Part shown: positions 30,961 to 42,600 of the stretch, piece after piece
Position numbering within the stretch: position 1 is the first letter of the stretch
Layout: each line of letters opens with the position of its first letter
NCBI GenBank assembly: GCA_023634235.1
Contig: JAMKCF010000001.1
Coordinates: 16,502,258 to 16,566,257 of the forward strand
Direction of reading: 5' to 3'
DNA: 64,000 bases
From: Pisaster brevispinus
Lineage: Eukaryota; Echinodermata; Asteroidea; Forcipulatida; Asteriidae
Translations under genes and position numbers: made by a program
Notes under the pieces: generated by a model
The model's input: only the letters and a program-made list of their open reading frames with translations
The model's database searches: none
What the model was told of the DNA's origin: nothing

Positions 30961-33422
30961 ATAGTAACAATGTTAGATTCAAAGAAAGACTACTAAAATA
31001 CAATAAAGCTAAATATCAGAATAAAATATACAAAAATGCACTTATTCAGAATATTAAAAGAAAGTATCACTTAAATTGTTCATACAAGGAAAAATTGCTG
31101 AATTTTCAAATAACCAAGTATCATAACAATTCAAAATACAGAAGAAACTTAATCCAGTATGAAAAGCACAAATATCACACAAATAAAACTTATAAGGAAA
31201 ATATGATTAATAAAAACCGCAAGCGTGCCTTGAATAGAAAGAAACAGACACTCAGTATCAGTCACGTGACAGAGATGTTTAGGAAAGAAATTACACAAGG
31301 ACCTGAATATGTTTGCACTGTTTGTCTTAAACTCCTCTTTAGGAAACAGGTTTTGAAATGTAAACAAGATAAATACAGAGACTCTAGTTTTTTGTCTGCA
31401 AAATATGTCCATACTTGTAGTCGAAATTGTCCATCAAGTTGTCTTGTGTTAAAGTCTAGTAGATCATGCTTGTGGATATGCTACACATGTCATAGGAAAC
31501 TACTCAATAATGACTTTCCAGCAGAGGCGTATGTCAATAATTTAACACTCACAGATATTCCACAGGAATTAGATTGTTTAAATGGTTTAGAAAAACATTT
31601 GATTGCAATAAATATCCCATTCATTAAGATGATAGCATTACCTAAAGGAGGACAGCATGGTGTCAGAGGACCAGTTGTATGTGTGCCATCCAATGTAACA
31701 GAAACTGTAAAGTCATTCCCAAGAAGTAGAAATGATGATCAGATGATTAGAGTGAAATTAAAGAGAAAGCTGACTTACCGTGGACATTATCAGTATGAGT
31801 TTGTCAACAAGAAAAATGTAGAGAATGCATTGCACTATCTTAAACATAATAACGTGTGGTATCGAGATATTGAAATTAACACTGATTGGGAAGATCCATT
31901 ATTAGAAGATGTTGCAGTAAGTGCAGAAAGTGATGAAGGAGTAGTTGATAAGATTGACAGTGATGAGGAAACTGATGAGGATCGCTTGCGTGGAATTCCA
32001 CTTGATACATGTTTACAACCAGCAGATATAGGTCAGGAAATTCTGGATCAGTATTTTGATGATATACTTTGTGTTGCACCATATGAAGGAAATAATCCAG
32101 TCAGAGTTTTAATGGAAGAAGGCAATGAAGCAAAATGCTTTCCAACATTATTTTCTCAAGGAACTCCAATATTTAGTGATAAGCGTGATGTGAAGCTAAC
32201 TCTGTGTAGATATCTGCATAACAGACTCATGCATGCTGATAACAGGTTTGCAAAAAACACTCAGTACATTTTTTATGCACAATATTTGTTGGAAATTCAA
32301 AAAGTAATGTCATGTGTTTCTATTGCATTGCGTAAAAACTCTGGCAGAATGTACAATGATGAGAAAGTAGAAGCAAGAATGATAAATGACAAGGAACATT
32401 TGAGGGATATTCTAAAGTCTGATAGTGGATACAAATTTCTGAAACCGATCAGAGGAACACCTCCATATTGGCAAGCAACACAGAAAGATGTTTTAGCTAT
32501 GATAAGACAGTTAGGAATCCCAACTTGGTTTTGCTCATTCTCAGCAGCAGATATGAGATGGCCTGAAGTTATCAACACAATACTGCGACAGCAAGGTGAT
32601 TCAAGAGATGTAAATTATTTAGATTGGAATGAGAAATGCAATGTATTGAGAAGTAATCCTGTTACTGCAGCTAGAATGTTTGACAAACGATTTCATACTT
32701 TTTTAAGAGATGTCATTATGTCAAAGGCTAAACCTATTGGAAAAGTGAAGGATTATTTTTACAGAGTAGAATTTCAACAAAGAGGATCTCCTCATACACA
32801 CTGTCTTTTCTGGATTGAAAATGCACCAAGATTAGGACATGATCAGGACAAAGATGTTGTTACATTTATTGATAGATATGTCAGTTGTGAGTTGCCATCT
32901 AAGGAAAAAGATAATGAACTTTTTGAGATTATCAGCCGGGTACAACTTCATAGTCGCAAGCACTCGAAGTCGTGTAAGAAAAAAGGTACAGAGTGCAGGT
33001 TTAATTTCCCTAGACCACCATCTAAACAGACATTTATTGCACAACCACAGCCAACAGATGATAAAAAAGAAAATGATGAAAATGATGATAATGAAAGTGA
33101 TGATGCCAAAAAAGTATTGAAGTCACTTTGGGTTGCATTAAAAGATGAAGAAAACCAACACATGACAACTAGTGAATTGTTTGAGCATATTGGTATTACA
33201 CAACAGGAATTTGAGAAGGCCAACAACGTGTTAAGCAAGAAAACCACTATTGTACTGAAGAGACAACCACAGGATGTTTGGGTGAATTTGTACAATCCTC
33301 ATTTGATAAGATGTTGGAATGCAAATATGGATATTCAGTTTATCTGTGATGTGTATGCTTGTGTGGCCTACATAGTATCGTATATGGCTAAAGCTGAACG
33401 TGAAATGGGTGTCTTGTTGTAA
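30936..33422 (+). CDS. Helentron Rep (HUH endonuclease) part
   Basis: 828-residue frame with a zinc-binding N-terminus (CTVCLKLLF and [12 protein letters not shown]), then the Helitron-like N domain. The Rep nuclease HUH motif is [11 protein letters not shown] (~32788). It is followed by the [16 protein letters not shown] block and the paired catalytic tyrosines in [13 protein letters not shown] (~33368). This enzyme nicks one strand and links to it through Tyr, starting rolling-circle transposition. The frame ends at an in-frame TAA at 33420, immediately after the tyrosine motif, and the same frame continues on the other side with family-like sequence. The start shown is the first Met after the repeat frame change, not a native start. 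Confidence 0.88.
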   Translation: MINFSKSKYSNNVRFKERLLKYNKAKYQNKIYKNALIQNIKRKYHLNCSYKEKLLNFQITKYHNNSKYRRNLIQYEKHKYHTNKTYKENMINKNRKRALNRKKQTLSISHVTEMFRKEITQGPEYVCTVCLKLLFRKQVLKCKQDKYRDSSFLSAKYVHTCSRNCPSSCLVLKSSRSCLWICYTCHRKLLNNDFPAEAYVNNLTLTDIPQELDCLNGLEKHLIAINIPFIKMIALPKGGQHGVRGPVVCVPSNVTETVKSFPRSRNDDQMIRVKLKRKLTYRGHYQYEFVNKKNVENALHYLKHNNVWYRDIEINTDWEDPLLEDVAVSAESDEGVVDKIDSDEETDEDRLRGIPLDTCLQPADIGQEILDQYFDDILCVAPYEGNNPVRVLMEEGNEAKCFPTLFSQGTPIFSDKRDVKLTLCRYLHNRLMHADNRFAKNTQYIFYAQYLLEIQKVMSCVSIALRKNSGRMYNDEKVEARMINDKEHLRDILKSDSGYKFLKPIRGTPPYWQATQKDVLAMIRQLGIPTWFCSFSAADMRWPEVINTILRQQGDSRDVNYLDWNEKCNVLRSNPVTAARMFDKRFHTFLRDVIMSKAKPIGKVKDYFYRVEFQQRGSPHTHCLFWIENAPRLGHDQDKDVVTFIDRYVSCELPSKEKDNELFEIISRVQLHSRKHSKSCKKKGTECRFNFPRPPSKQTFIAQPQPTDDKKENDENDDNESDDAKKVLKSLWVALKDEENQHMTTSELFEHIGITQQEFEKANNVLSKKTTIVLKRQPQDVWVNLYNPHLIRCWNANMDIQFICDVYACVAYIVSYMAKAEREMGVLL

Positions 33423-33470
33423 CATGCCCAGAGTGAGGCACCGAAAGGTAATTTAGATGCCAAACAGAGT

Positions 33471-34517
33471 ATGAAGAAACTTGGTTCTGTGTATCTGCAT
33501 AATCGTGAAGTATCAGCACAAGAAGCAGTGTTTCGAGTCTGTGGTTTGAGATTGAAAGAAGGATCTAGAGAAGTACAGTTTATACCTGTTGGTGAGAATC
33601 CTGTCAGAATGAGTTTACCGATAAGTGTGATTAAAAGCAAATGTGATGGAGATGATGACATATGGATGACAAGTAGAATCGATCGGTACCTTGCAAGGCC
33701 AGATACTGAGGAATTTGAGTCAATGTGCTTAGGAAAATTTTGTTCAGAATATAGAGTAATATATACAGGCAGTAACAAAACCAAAGGAGAAAATAAAAGG
33801 AAACGGTTGCCAGTTCATACATTAAAGAATCATTTAGGTTATATACAGAAACGAAGTCGAACTGATCCAGCAGTCATTAGATACCCTAGATTTTCAGTTG
33901 TCAAATGTCCAGAGAAATACTATCAGAGTGTCCTTCAATTATTTCTGCCATATTGTGTTGATGCACAACTGAAGCCGTCAAAGTTCGATTTGTATGAAGA
34001 CTTTTACATGAACGGTTATGTTCGATTGAATAATGAGTTGCAGTCTGTCAAGTGCATTGTTGAGAAGAATCGATCTGTGTACGAGTCTAATGTTGAGGCA
34101 CTGGATGAAGCAAAACAATTTCTTGAGAAATTTGGTCCACAAGAAGATGCATGGGCTCAGATTTGTCCTGAAACAGAACAAGAGAGACTTGAATGCCAAA
34201 ACCAACGTCCTGAATTAGTTAATGATTCTGAAGATGAATGTGAAATTCCTGATTTGAAATCTGACAATAATAAAGAAGTATTGAGTAGCATTGAGCCATA
34301 TTCAGATAGAATAACCAAACATGAAGCAATTGCATTGTTCAGGTCATTGAATGTAAAACAGAAACAAGTTTTCTATAAAATCAGACAATGGTGTTTGGAC
34401 AAGACAAATGGAAAACATAGAGAGCCATTTCATGTTTTTGTCACTGGTGGTGCTGGAACAGGAAAAAGTCATTTGATCAAATCGATTTATTATGAAGCAA
34501 CAAGACTGCTAGAATGA
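33471..34517 (+). CDS. Helentron Rep-helicase linker and start of Pif1 helicase
   Basis: Same frame as the Rep part, resuming after the TAA at 33420. Contains the region between Rep and helicase ([21 protein letters not shown], typical of Helitrons) and, near the C-terminus, helicase motif I ([14 protein letters not shown], ~34442). It ends at a TGA at 34515 where the reading switches frame. The continuation begins at 34514 in another frame, so a one-base change is enough to explain the break. Confidence 0.82.
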   Translation: MKKLGSVYLHNREVSAQEAVFRVCGLRLKEGSREVQFIPVGENPVRMSLPISVIKSKCDGDDDIWMTSRIDRYLARPDTEEFESMCLGKFCSEYRVIYTGSNKTKGENKRKRLPVHTLKNHLGYIQKRSRTDPAVIRYPRFSVVKCPEKYYQSVLQLFLPYCVDAQLKPSKFDLYEDFYMNGYVRLNNELQSVKCIVEKNRSVYESNVEALDEAKQFLEKFGPQEDAWAQICPETEQERLECQNQRPELVNDSEDECEIPDLKSDNNKEVLSSIEPYSDRITKHEAIALFRSLNVKQKQVFYKIRQWCLDKTNGKHREPFHVFVTGGAGTGKSHLIKSIYYEATRLLE

Positions 34518-36427
34518 TGGAAAATCCTGATGATGTATCTGTACTGCTTACAGCTCCTACTGGTGTTGCAGCTTTCAATATTAATGGTGCCACTATTCAC
34601 AATGCATTCTCAATACCTGTAAATGCTAGATTGCCATACCAGCCACTCGGTGAAGATAAGATCAGTACGCTTCGGAATAAATTTCAACAGTTACACATTT
34701 TGATTATAGATGAAATTTCGATGGTAGATCAAAAATTATTGTGCTACATTCATGGACGTCTACGACAGATAAAACAAACAAGAAACTATGGTTCATTCGG
34801 TAATGTCAGTATAATAGCTGTTGGAGATTTCTATCAGTTGCCTCCAGTAAAAGGAAAATCTCTGTACCAAAGCACTATTCAATGTGATTTGTGGAATGAT
34901 AACTTCCTGAAAGTAGAACTGACTGAGATAATGAGACAAAAGGAAGATGGACAGTTTGCTGAAGTACTGAACAGGTTGCGTGTAAGAAAGAAAAAGGAAA
35001 AGTTGAGGCAGGATGACATGACGATGTTGCAATCACGTGAAACTGGAGAAGATTGGAGTGATGCTGTGCATATTTACCCTTGTAACAAGCAAGTTGATGA
35101 ATATAATTTGAAAACCATGTTTGCAAAGTGTGTAGACTGTGTGTGTATTTTGGCCAGGGATTTAAAGAAAGATGAAAGAAGTGGTAATATGAAGCGTGCT
35201 GAAATAAAAGGAAAAAAATCCTCATTATCAAAATCATTGTGGCTTGGCATTGGTGCTAGGGTAATGTTAACAAGAAATATTGATGTAAGTGATGGACTTG
35301 TGAATGGAGCTGTTGGAACTGTTCATCAAATAATTACGTTAGCAGGTCAGTCGTCACCAAGTCGTATTGAAATTGATTTTGATAACAAATCTATTGGGTC
35401 AAAATTGAAAAGGCAGTCTTCAAATAATCCAGATGTGCATGTTGTACCTATTGAAATGGTGGAAGAAAGTGTAACTAACCAGTATGTGCGACATCAGTTC
35501 CCTCTCAAGTTGGCATGGGCTTGTACAGTTCATAAGGTTCAGGGACTCAGTACAGACAGAGCAGTTATTTGTCTTCATCGTATATTTGCTGCAGGACAAG
35601 CATATGTTGCTTTAAGTAGAGTCACCTCACTTAATGGACTTGTGATAGAAGGATTCAATGAGAAATTTATTTATTGCAATGGAGAAGTGATGGATGCACT
35701 GAGTAAGATGGCTTCATTTATTGATGACAATAATGACAAGAGCAATAATGAACTTGTAGATGATAATGACAGTACAACCATTATGATGCATAATATTCAA
35801 GGATTACAAGTTCATCAAATGGATTTCACATGTAATAAAGATATGATGTCATCTGACTTTATTTGTCTGACTGAAACATGGATTGATAGAGAGCCATGTT
35901 ATGATCTGGATTTGATTGATTTCAAATGGTATCACCAACGAAGATGTAATGCATATGACAATTCTAGTCTACTTACCCAGATATTAAAGGAACAGAGTCA
36001 TGGTGGTGTTGCTGTTTGTGCCAGAAAAGACAGAGTGCTTTCTAGATTGAATATTCCAGTGACAAATCTTGAATATATTGCATTTAAGATCATTTCAGAA
36101 GTTTCTATAACCATTGTTGTTATCTATCGACCACCATCTTATGTAATGAAAGATTTTATTGCAGTTCTCAAACTCTTGCTTGATGAAGTACACAAAGTAT
36201 CCAACAAATGCATTATTATGGGTGATTTCAATGAAGATATTTTCAAACAATCTTCTTGTGTTGAGAAAGTGATGCAAGAACATGGTTATAAGCAGTGTGT
36301 TACTGAAGCCACTACTGAGAGAGGAACACTAATTGACCATGTTTACCTCAAAAACATGGATTCTATCCAGACTGATGTAGTTCCAACATATTACAGCTAT
36401 CATGAGTCAATTGCAATTAAGTTTTGA
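34514..36427 (+). CDS. Helentron Pif1 helicase and EEP endonuclease part
   Basis: 637 residues. Helicase motifs: [12 protein letters not shown] (Ia), [11 protein letters not shown] (II), GDFYQLPPV (III) and [13 protein letters not shown] (VI). After a linker comes an apurinic-type exonuclease/endonuclease/phosphatase domain: [45 protein letters not shown] (~35782-36420). A C-terminal EEP endonuclease joined to RepHel is the hallmark of Helentrons and separates them from canonical Helitrons. The frame ends at TGA 36425. The start codon shown is within the domain and reflects the frame change, not a separate gene. Confidence 0.9.
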   Translation: MMENPDDVSVLLTAPTGVAAFNINGATIHNAFSIPVNARLPYQPLGEDKISTLRNKFQQLHILIIDEISMVDQKLLCYIHGRLRQIKQTRNYGSFGNVSIIAVGDFYQLPPVKGKSLYQSTIQCDLWNDNFLKVELTEIMRQKEDGQFAEVLNRLRVRKKKEKLRQDDMTMLQSRETGEDWSDAVHIYPCNKQVDEYNLKTMFAKCVDCVCILARDLKKDERSGNMKRAEIKGKKSSLSKSLWLGIGARVMLTRNIDVSDGLVNGAVGTVHQIITLAGQSSPSRIEIDFDNKSIGSKLKRQSSNNPDVHVVPIEMVEESVTNQYVRHQFPLKLAWACTVHKVQGLSTDRAVICLHRIFAAGQAYVALSRVTSLNGLVIEGFNEKFIYCNGEVMDALSKMASFIDDNNDKSNNELVDDNDSTTIMMHNIQGLQVHQMDFTCNKDMMSSDFICLTETWIDREPCYDLDLIDFKWYHQRRCNAYDNSSLLTQILKEQSHGGVAVCARKDRVLSRLNIPVTNLEYIAFKIISEVSITIVVIYRPPSYVMKDFIAVLKLLLDEVHKVSNKCIIMGDFNEDIFKQSSCVEKVMQEHGYKQCVTEATTERGTLIDHVYLKNMDSIQTDVVPTYYSYHESIAIKF

Positions 36428-37965
36428 TGAAATTCAATAGTTATGTTATGGTGGCACTTTTCAATTGAATTCAATATGACGCTTATTCCATACTCTTGTT
36501 AAAAAATATAGTACAATATGAGAATTGACCAGTACATAGAAAAGGGTAGTGTACATGGGGTATAAAAACAAATAGTTGTTGAAAACCACATGTTTGGATT
36601 AAACATGAAAACTATATTGCAGTAATTCAGATTGTCCTATGACACTCTGCAGTGCAAGTGCTGTCATACAAGTATGTGCTGAAGTTAAAGCATGTGTCAC
36701 TATATTAATGCAATGCAAGTAAATCAGTTTTTGAATATTTTTGAAGGCGTCTATAATTTGTCAGTTTACATTTACATCCAGCAATTCATTTTATTTCAAT
36801 TCATTTGTACACATTAATTTCCCAATTTTGCTTTTATTTCATATCAATATTAGTTTTAAGTGATGAACAAGGTATTAAACACATTGCCACACATAAACAA
36901 TACACTGTAATTGATGACATTTTAATAAACTAGTGTACAATGAAATGGAGAACATACATGTACAGAGTACACAAACAACTCTGTTATGTGATGTACAAAG
37001 TACAAACTTTGTAATGTTGACAATGGTTGCATTAATATGTACAGAAGAGTGCGCAAAATAAGACCTAAAATCGTACATGTAGATGGTATTTATAATAGAA
37101 TAAGATGGTTTATTCATTAGGAATTATATGTGTAGGTAACAAATGACAACTTGGTGAATTTATTATTTTTTTCAGTGACATAGAATTTGTACAATAGCAG
37201 CAAGTCAATGGAGCTGACTAACTCCCTACTTATAAACCAGTTGTACAGGTAAGATACGATCAAGAAATATGCTGTTTGCTGTAGTGTTAACTGAAATTGT
37301 CAGACTAAAAAAAGGTGATGTTGCACACAAACACCAATACATTATAAGCACTGTAATCTACAGTGCTTATGAGCCTTGTGGAAAAAATCCACAGGCTTAT
37401 CATAAGTGGAAGTCATAATCATGATTCCCACATGACAACAGATGTCTCTAACACAGATCATCAGACATGCCAGGTGATAGCAGGTAAGTTTCATTCTGTA
37501 GTTAGAAGTACCTGATACAGCTTATAAATGTGTTTTTTGGTGTTAAGTCCTCTACCAAGCATGGCTGGTTAGCTGTCGATAGGTTATCACTCAAACAGAA
37601 CCTGATTTGATATTAGACGTGTGTGAAAGAAAGTTGCATTTCAGCACCATGTATCTGTATGGTCTAATAATGCATTGACACTTAACCAACAGAGACAAGT
37701 GATTCACATGTCACTTGCGCTATTTATGGCTTTTACAAAACAGGGTTTCACATGATTGTCAGTATTCAATCGATACCAAATAATTATGCCCACTTCACAA
37801 CTAATAATAGTTTGCTGCTATTTGCACAACCACTAAATGTGGCTGATTCTTTCACAAAAAAATTAAGTATGTTATAGACTCAGGTGGTAAAATGTGTGTT
37901 GTTTGTTCTTTGTTGATAACATAGCTAACACATGAAGCATCAACTGCATGCAGAAAGCAATGGAG
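36428..37965. other. A/T-rich non-coding region after Helentron ORF
   Basis: No gene. Contains the two hairpins noted separately and several short tgtacatgta-type palindromes. Probably the Helentron 3' untranslated region. Confidence 0.5.
37344..37397. other. Two adjacent hairpins 3' of Helentron
   Basis: 37344-37370 is a perfect 12-bp stem (ATAAGCACTGTA, loop ATC). 37372-37397 is a second stem (AGCC-T-TGTGGA against TCCACAGGCT) with one bulged base and an A-rich loop. Helitron and Helentron ends carry terminal stem-loops, which makes this a candidate, but no CTAG-type or flanking T-T evidence was found. Confidence 0.6.
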
Positions 37966-38450
37966 CTAAACGACCCTTGACTGCTAGTCAACTGTATTGA
38001 CTGTGCCAACACTGTTTGCTGTTGCTGTACTTTAAACTGATGGTGTACATCAAACATAAACTGTACTCCAGACTACAAGGGATTGTGGCTGCTCACCCTC
38101 CTGGCTGCCACTTATCATCTGCATTGACTGTGTTTATTCTGTGTGACTGTCTTCCATTGGATGCAGCTGAGAGCACACTCAAACATGGTGCTACGAACTG
38201 ATGGAGCAAATTTACCCTCACTTGCTGCTAATCATCTACGTTACCTGTATTGATACTGTCTGCCTTTCCACCTTTGGATGGAGCTGACAGTAAATTCATC
38301 CATGGTACTACAAGCTGATGGAGCTACTCTACCCTACTAGCTGTTTGTCATCTGCACTGACTGTGTTCATTAGACTGACTTTTCACCATTGGTTGCAACT
38401 GATGATGTATGAACAAGTGTACCTAATATGTGTACCATAAACTATGTCCT
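37966..38450. repeat. Four diverged ~120-bp tandem repeats
   Basis: Each unit has an accctc-like start, gctagt or gctgct, a catctgcattgactgtgt-like segment and a tgatggagctac-like end. Unit starts are near 37973, 38093, 38214 and 38332. Copies are well diverged (roughly 70 percent by eye), so the array is old. Internal minisatellites near the 3' end are common in Helentron derivatives. Confidence 0.7.
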
Positions 38451-39596
38451 CAACCAATTGTAACTAGTTAAGCTGCTTACCATGTGTATGTGATGTACTA
38501 TGTGGTGTACTCTCTATGAACAAGTGCTTTCAAGAAGGTAACCTTCTGCTCATCAGGTCATCATCACTTTCATTGACTAAACCTTTATCAACCAGTCAAA
38601 GAGGTAAGACCACTAAATCATTAATAACTTGTCATGTCATATATGAAATACCTAAATTTTAGTTTACACTAAAATCAATGTGTATTAAGCACTATGCAAA
38701 GTGTGTTTGAGTCCTGGGACAGAAAAATCCACAGTCTCACTGAAGTATAGGTGGGTGTCATGCCTACAAATATGACATTTTGTAGGACATCTGTTTAACA
38801 AATTGAGTAGTTTTTAAATTTGTTTTCACCTGGTTTCAATTAAAGAAAAGAATGATGTACATTGTGAAATGCATTTGTATGGGTCACATCAGAAAAATAA
38901 GTACATTGCCATTTTATCAGTAAAGAGTTATTGTGAAGTAATTTGCACCACCTTTTTTACCCTTACATTACAAGATGGTATATGAAATGCATTTAGAATC
39001 ACCTTAAATAACCTTTATCCATGCACCTCTACATGGTTCTCTTTGAGGCAGTGAGTATACATGTGATAAAAATTAATTATGCTATGAGATACCTAGAGGG
39101 TGTAGTACTGATAGCTTTGCATCTATATAAATGCTTCGATTTGTGTTTGCCAATTGATAAATTGTGAGCTCACTAATTTATTGTGTGCCTTATCGTTGTC
39201 TTTTCTTTATAGGAAATCAAATAGAGGTCCTCAGACTGTGAACGACACTATTCTGTTGGTTATTTCAGTCAGAATCTTCAGCAAAGAACATTTCACACTG
39301 GATTAGTTCCTGGTTGATGTTCCCTCATGACTTAACAAGATCACCTACCCCCTGCTCACATGTGATTGACTGAGGCGCAATATTGAAAACCAGCACAAGA
39401 TGGTCTGATTGGATTATTTGAGACATATCACTCTGAAAAAATCATGTATTTTACCTCAAATGTTATCTTTTGCAACAAAGACTTTATTTTTGACAGAAAT
39501 ACACTCGCAAGATAACATGACACAGAATGAAGTTCATTGTATTAATACCTCTTGTACTCATTCAATCAGTGTTAAGAGATAAGCAGATATTTTAGA
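38451..39596. other. Non-coding A/T-rich region
   Basis: No gene or clear repeat was recognised. A segment near 38700-38745 (tccacagtctcact) resembles the hairpin region at 37380 loosely. Confidence 0.4.
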
Positions 39597-39935
39597 CTTC
39601 TAAGTGCAGTATCCTGCCACAGACTTTGCTGTACACTCTTTGAGTAATGTATTTACAAAAAAAAGCTTTCCTGCTTGAAATTTGATAAAGCCACTTATTT
39701 GAAAAGCATCGCACTATGAATTAATCTTACATGAAATGAACAAAGCTTCACCATTATTGCTTCGTCCTTTGGATGAGACATACAGCTGTAAGTGCAGTAT
39801 CCTGCCACAGACTTTGCTGTACAATCTTTCAGAAAGATATACAGCTTTCCTGCATGATGGAAATTGATAAAGCTGCTTTCTTTGAGAAAGCATCGCGCTT
39901 TGAATTAACCTTCTATGAAATGAACAAACCGTTTA
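39597..39935. repeat. ~185-bp direct duplication beside SINE
   Basis: Segments from about 39600 and 39787 share aagtgcagtatcctgccaca, gactttgctgtaca, gctttcctgc, gataaagc and gaaatgaacaaa landmarks. They are diverged by point changes and short indels. The second copy abuts the 5' end of the SINE. Confidence 0.75.
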
Positions 39936-40261
39936 TGTGGCCGAGTGGTTTAGAGCATCGAATTCAAGTTTCGATGGTTAAGTCATCGAGGTGTGGGTTC
40001 GAATCCCGGTCATGACACTTGTGTCCTTGAGCAAGATACTTTACTATAATTGCTTTTCTTCACCCAAAGCTATAAATGGGTACCTGCGAGGGTAGAGGTT
40101 GATATTGTGTTTGAAAAGCCTTCAGAGCGCCATGGCAGCTCGGGGCTGTATACTCCCCAGGGAGCTGAGAAAGATTACAGGAATGTTATTGGCCCAATGA
40201 CCAGGGCACTAATGTAAAGCGCATTGAGACGTTACTGTGAAATGCGCTATATAAGAATTAG
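39936..40261 (+). mobile_element. tRNA-derived SINE with conserved central domain
   Basis: The head is tRNA-like with A box (tggccgagtgg, 39938-39948) and B box (ggttcgaatcc, 39996-40006), closest in layout to a long-variable-arm Leu or Ser tRNA. The middle holds tatactccccagggagctga. The tail is tgtaaagcgcattgagac, then gcgctatataag. The same head, centre and tail type occur in the inverse-orientation copies at 45597 and 50574. Transcription would be by RNA polymerase III, with mobilisation by a partner LINE. Confidence 0.88.
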
Positions 40262-40930
40262 TTATTGGGGGTTTCGGCCTTCAGCCAAAATCACCTTTGT
40301 TTTCGTCGAGATTTTTATTTTTGGGGGGTTTCGGCCATCAGCCGAAACCACCTTTGTTTTCGTCAAGATTTTTTATTTTATTTCACTATTATTATTGGGG
40401 GTTTCGGCCATCAGCCGAAACCACCTTTGTTTTCATCGAGATTTTTATTTTTTTTTTCACTATTATTATTCTTCTTTCCGAAAAAGTCTCATAGCATTTA
40501 CACGTGAAATTTGTTACCGTTCGATCTCAGGAACTACAGTCTTAAAAGACACAAACAATACATCAAATGAAAGCCTGTGCTCTAACTGGGGATATTAGTA
40601 GCAGTTCGTCTCACGCAATTTCAATGCATTCTCCCACCACAATTTATTTCAAGGTCTGTGCAGTATAGCTTATTAATAACTTTAGCATTGGCATGGTAAT
40701 TTATAGTTTACAATTATTTATTATTTAAACTTTATATCGTCTGAACCATAATGGAAAAGAGTTATATTTTTGTACTGTCTTGTAGCTTATCACAACGTTC
40801 GTACGAACGAGTTTTCATCATCGTGATGTCATCAGGTGTCAAATTAATTATTACATTAATTCAACATTGACAACAAAGCCGAAACCCCAGTGTTTGTTCG
40901 TTACAAACTCGTTTCTAGTTATTATTATTA
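40262..40930. repeat. Foldback element with three internal hairpin modules
   Basis: Begins GGGGTTTCGGC at 40268 and has the inverse at 40878-40888. Inside are three modules of a hairpin (perfect GGTTTCGGC/GCCGAAACC, loop CATCA, at 40327-40349 and 40400-40422, with a degraded one near 40269) followed by ctttgttttcgtc and a T-rich spacer. A 14-bp perfect palindrome CGTTCGTACGAACG lies at 40796-40809. The three overlapping 65-124-residue frames are artefacts of the repeat. Confidence 0.65.
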
Positions 40931-42600
40931 TTGTTACAAATTTACCCTTAGCTTTCAAGAATGTTTTGATATTAATGTAGTACGCATCACTTTATTTATA
41001 AAATTGTTAAACTGATAGGACAAAACAACACAGATACTGACAATTTTGATATAAATGTAATTTGTAAAAACAAAGCCAACTTTCTGATGTTACCGAAAAC
41101 GGTATTCACAAACTCTCTGAAAACACTACATGTAGGTCCTACCAGTAACGTAATCCCTGATTACCGGTATAATGGTTTAGACAAGTCACTTAACTGCCAA
41201 GTCAGTATAGTTCTGTCTATTGTTCAGCAGGGTGTCGGTGTGGGCCCCACTCGTGACACTTGTGTTCTCAACCAAGACAGTTAAGCATTACTGCTTCGTC
41301 CTTTGTATGGGACATACTGCTGTATGTCTCGTGTGTTGAATAATACAAGATCACAACAACAGTTACCATGTCTAGAAACAGAGTTTGCTCTTGGGATCAA
41401 AAAACTTTCAAATTAAAAAAAAAATGCAGACTTTATTACCTTATTGCTTGTACTTTGATATGTTGTGAATAAATTATATTTAAGCAGAACAAATGTTTCA
41501 CTTGATTATAATAATGTATACAATCGAATGATTACAAGTACAAATAAAATAATTAAAGAATTAAGAAAATCTGTAGACTTCATTAAGTTATTGTTTGTAC
41601 TTTGATATGAATTGAATAATTATAAACAGACAAAATATTTCACTTGATATAGCAACTGAAGTACGTTTAGCTTCCAAGTTCATTTTACCCAAGTTAGAAG
41701 ATTGCATGTTTAATAAAGTTGGAAAGAAGAAATACACCATGAAGTTGGTCAACAAAATGCTAAAATTAATACAGTTTTAGATGTCAACTATAAGCTAAAT
41801 AAATCTTGTCAAAATATAAACATACAACTTTAGCTCTCATGCTCGTACACATTAAAGCAATTTTGCATATACTTAAAAAATATACTGATGTAATAAACAA
41901 TAGAAAAATAACTGAAATAAAGGTAAACGTTGAAGAAACACAAGCACCCTATGCTGAAAGCAGGTAGGTCTAATTACATAATGGATGTTTCCAAAATGGG
42001 TCTCTCCACAAACCTCCTTGTTCATGTTTTACAATTTGTTTTGATCACTTAAAATGATAACAACGAAAAATCAATGTCACCCCGTAATTACGTTTTACAC
42101 TGGGCAATTCCAATCACAGTGGATATATTAAAAATAATGTTTTCTTTCAATGCCAAAACGGAAATCCAAATGCAGGAAAATAAGGACGAATTATTTGGTA
42201 CACTCCGGTCACTACACAAAGGTACACAACTCAGTCACGAGAGGGCGCTATATAATGAAGGCAGCAATGTGCTTTATGGGTGCATTTATTTATAAACCCT
42301 GTCCACAAGATGATTATTAAAAATGTAAACTAGGGGCGAATGAGGTGAAATTCATTTATTGCATTGTCAATTTTTCAATAGAAAAATGAATGTTAATGCA
42401 AGTATATATTTTGTACGATAGATCTGGTAAAACTGTACCCTTAAGAAATATAACTTGACAAGTGATAACGTCACGATGACATTAGTTTGTTTTCGAGGCA
42501 TTTATGACATATCATTCAAGCCTGACAAATGAAGACGTCACTTCCTTTTCGAAGCTTGTACAACCCATCAAGCCAGTTTAAATTCGAATACTGATTATAG
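40931..42600. other. Non-coding A/T-rich region
   Basis: No gene recognised. A short segment (attactgcttcgtcctttg, 41288) repeats a phrase near 39757 and precedes a possible 3' relic of a tRNA-related repeat (41220-41335). The small frame at 42074-42295 has no family features. Confidence 0.4.

Larger units (their letters stand above)
26439..37400 (+). mobile_element. Helentron (Helitron2-type) rolling-circle transposon, limits approximate
   Basis: Defined by the giant Rep-helicase-endonuclease frame. The 5' terminus lies upstream of 26439 and was not found. Two consecutive hairpins at 37344-37397 are candidates for 3' structure but are not proven ends, and the ~120-bp minisatellite to 38450 may also belong. 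The coding region holds three in-frame stops and three frame changes, so this copy is probably non-autonomous. Confidence 0.75.

Noticed and set aside
39937..40017. Functional tRNA gene
   Set aside because: A and B boxes are present but the acceptor stem does not close and SINE core and tail follow directly.
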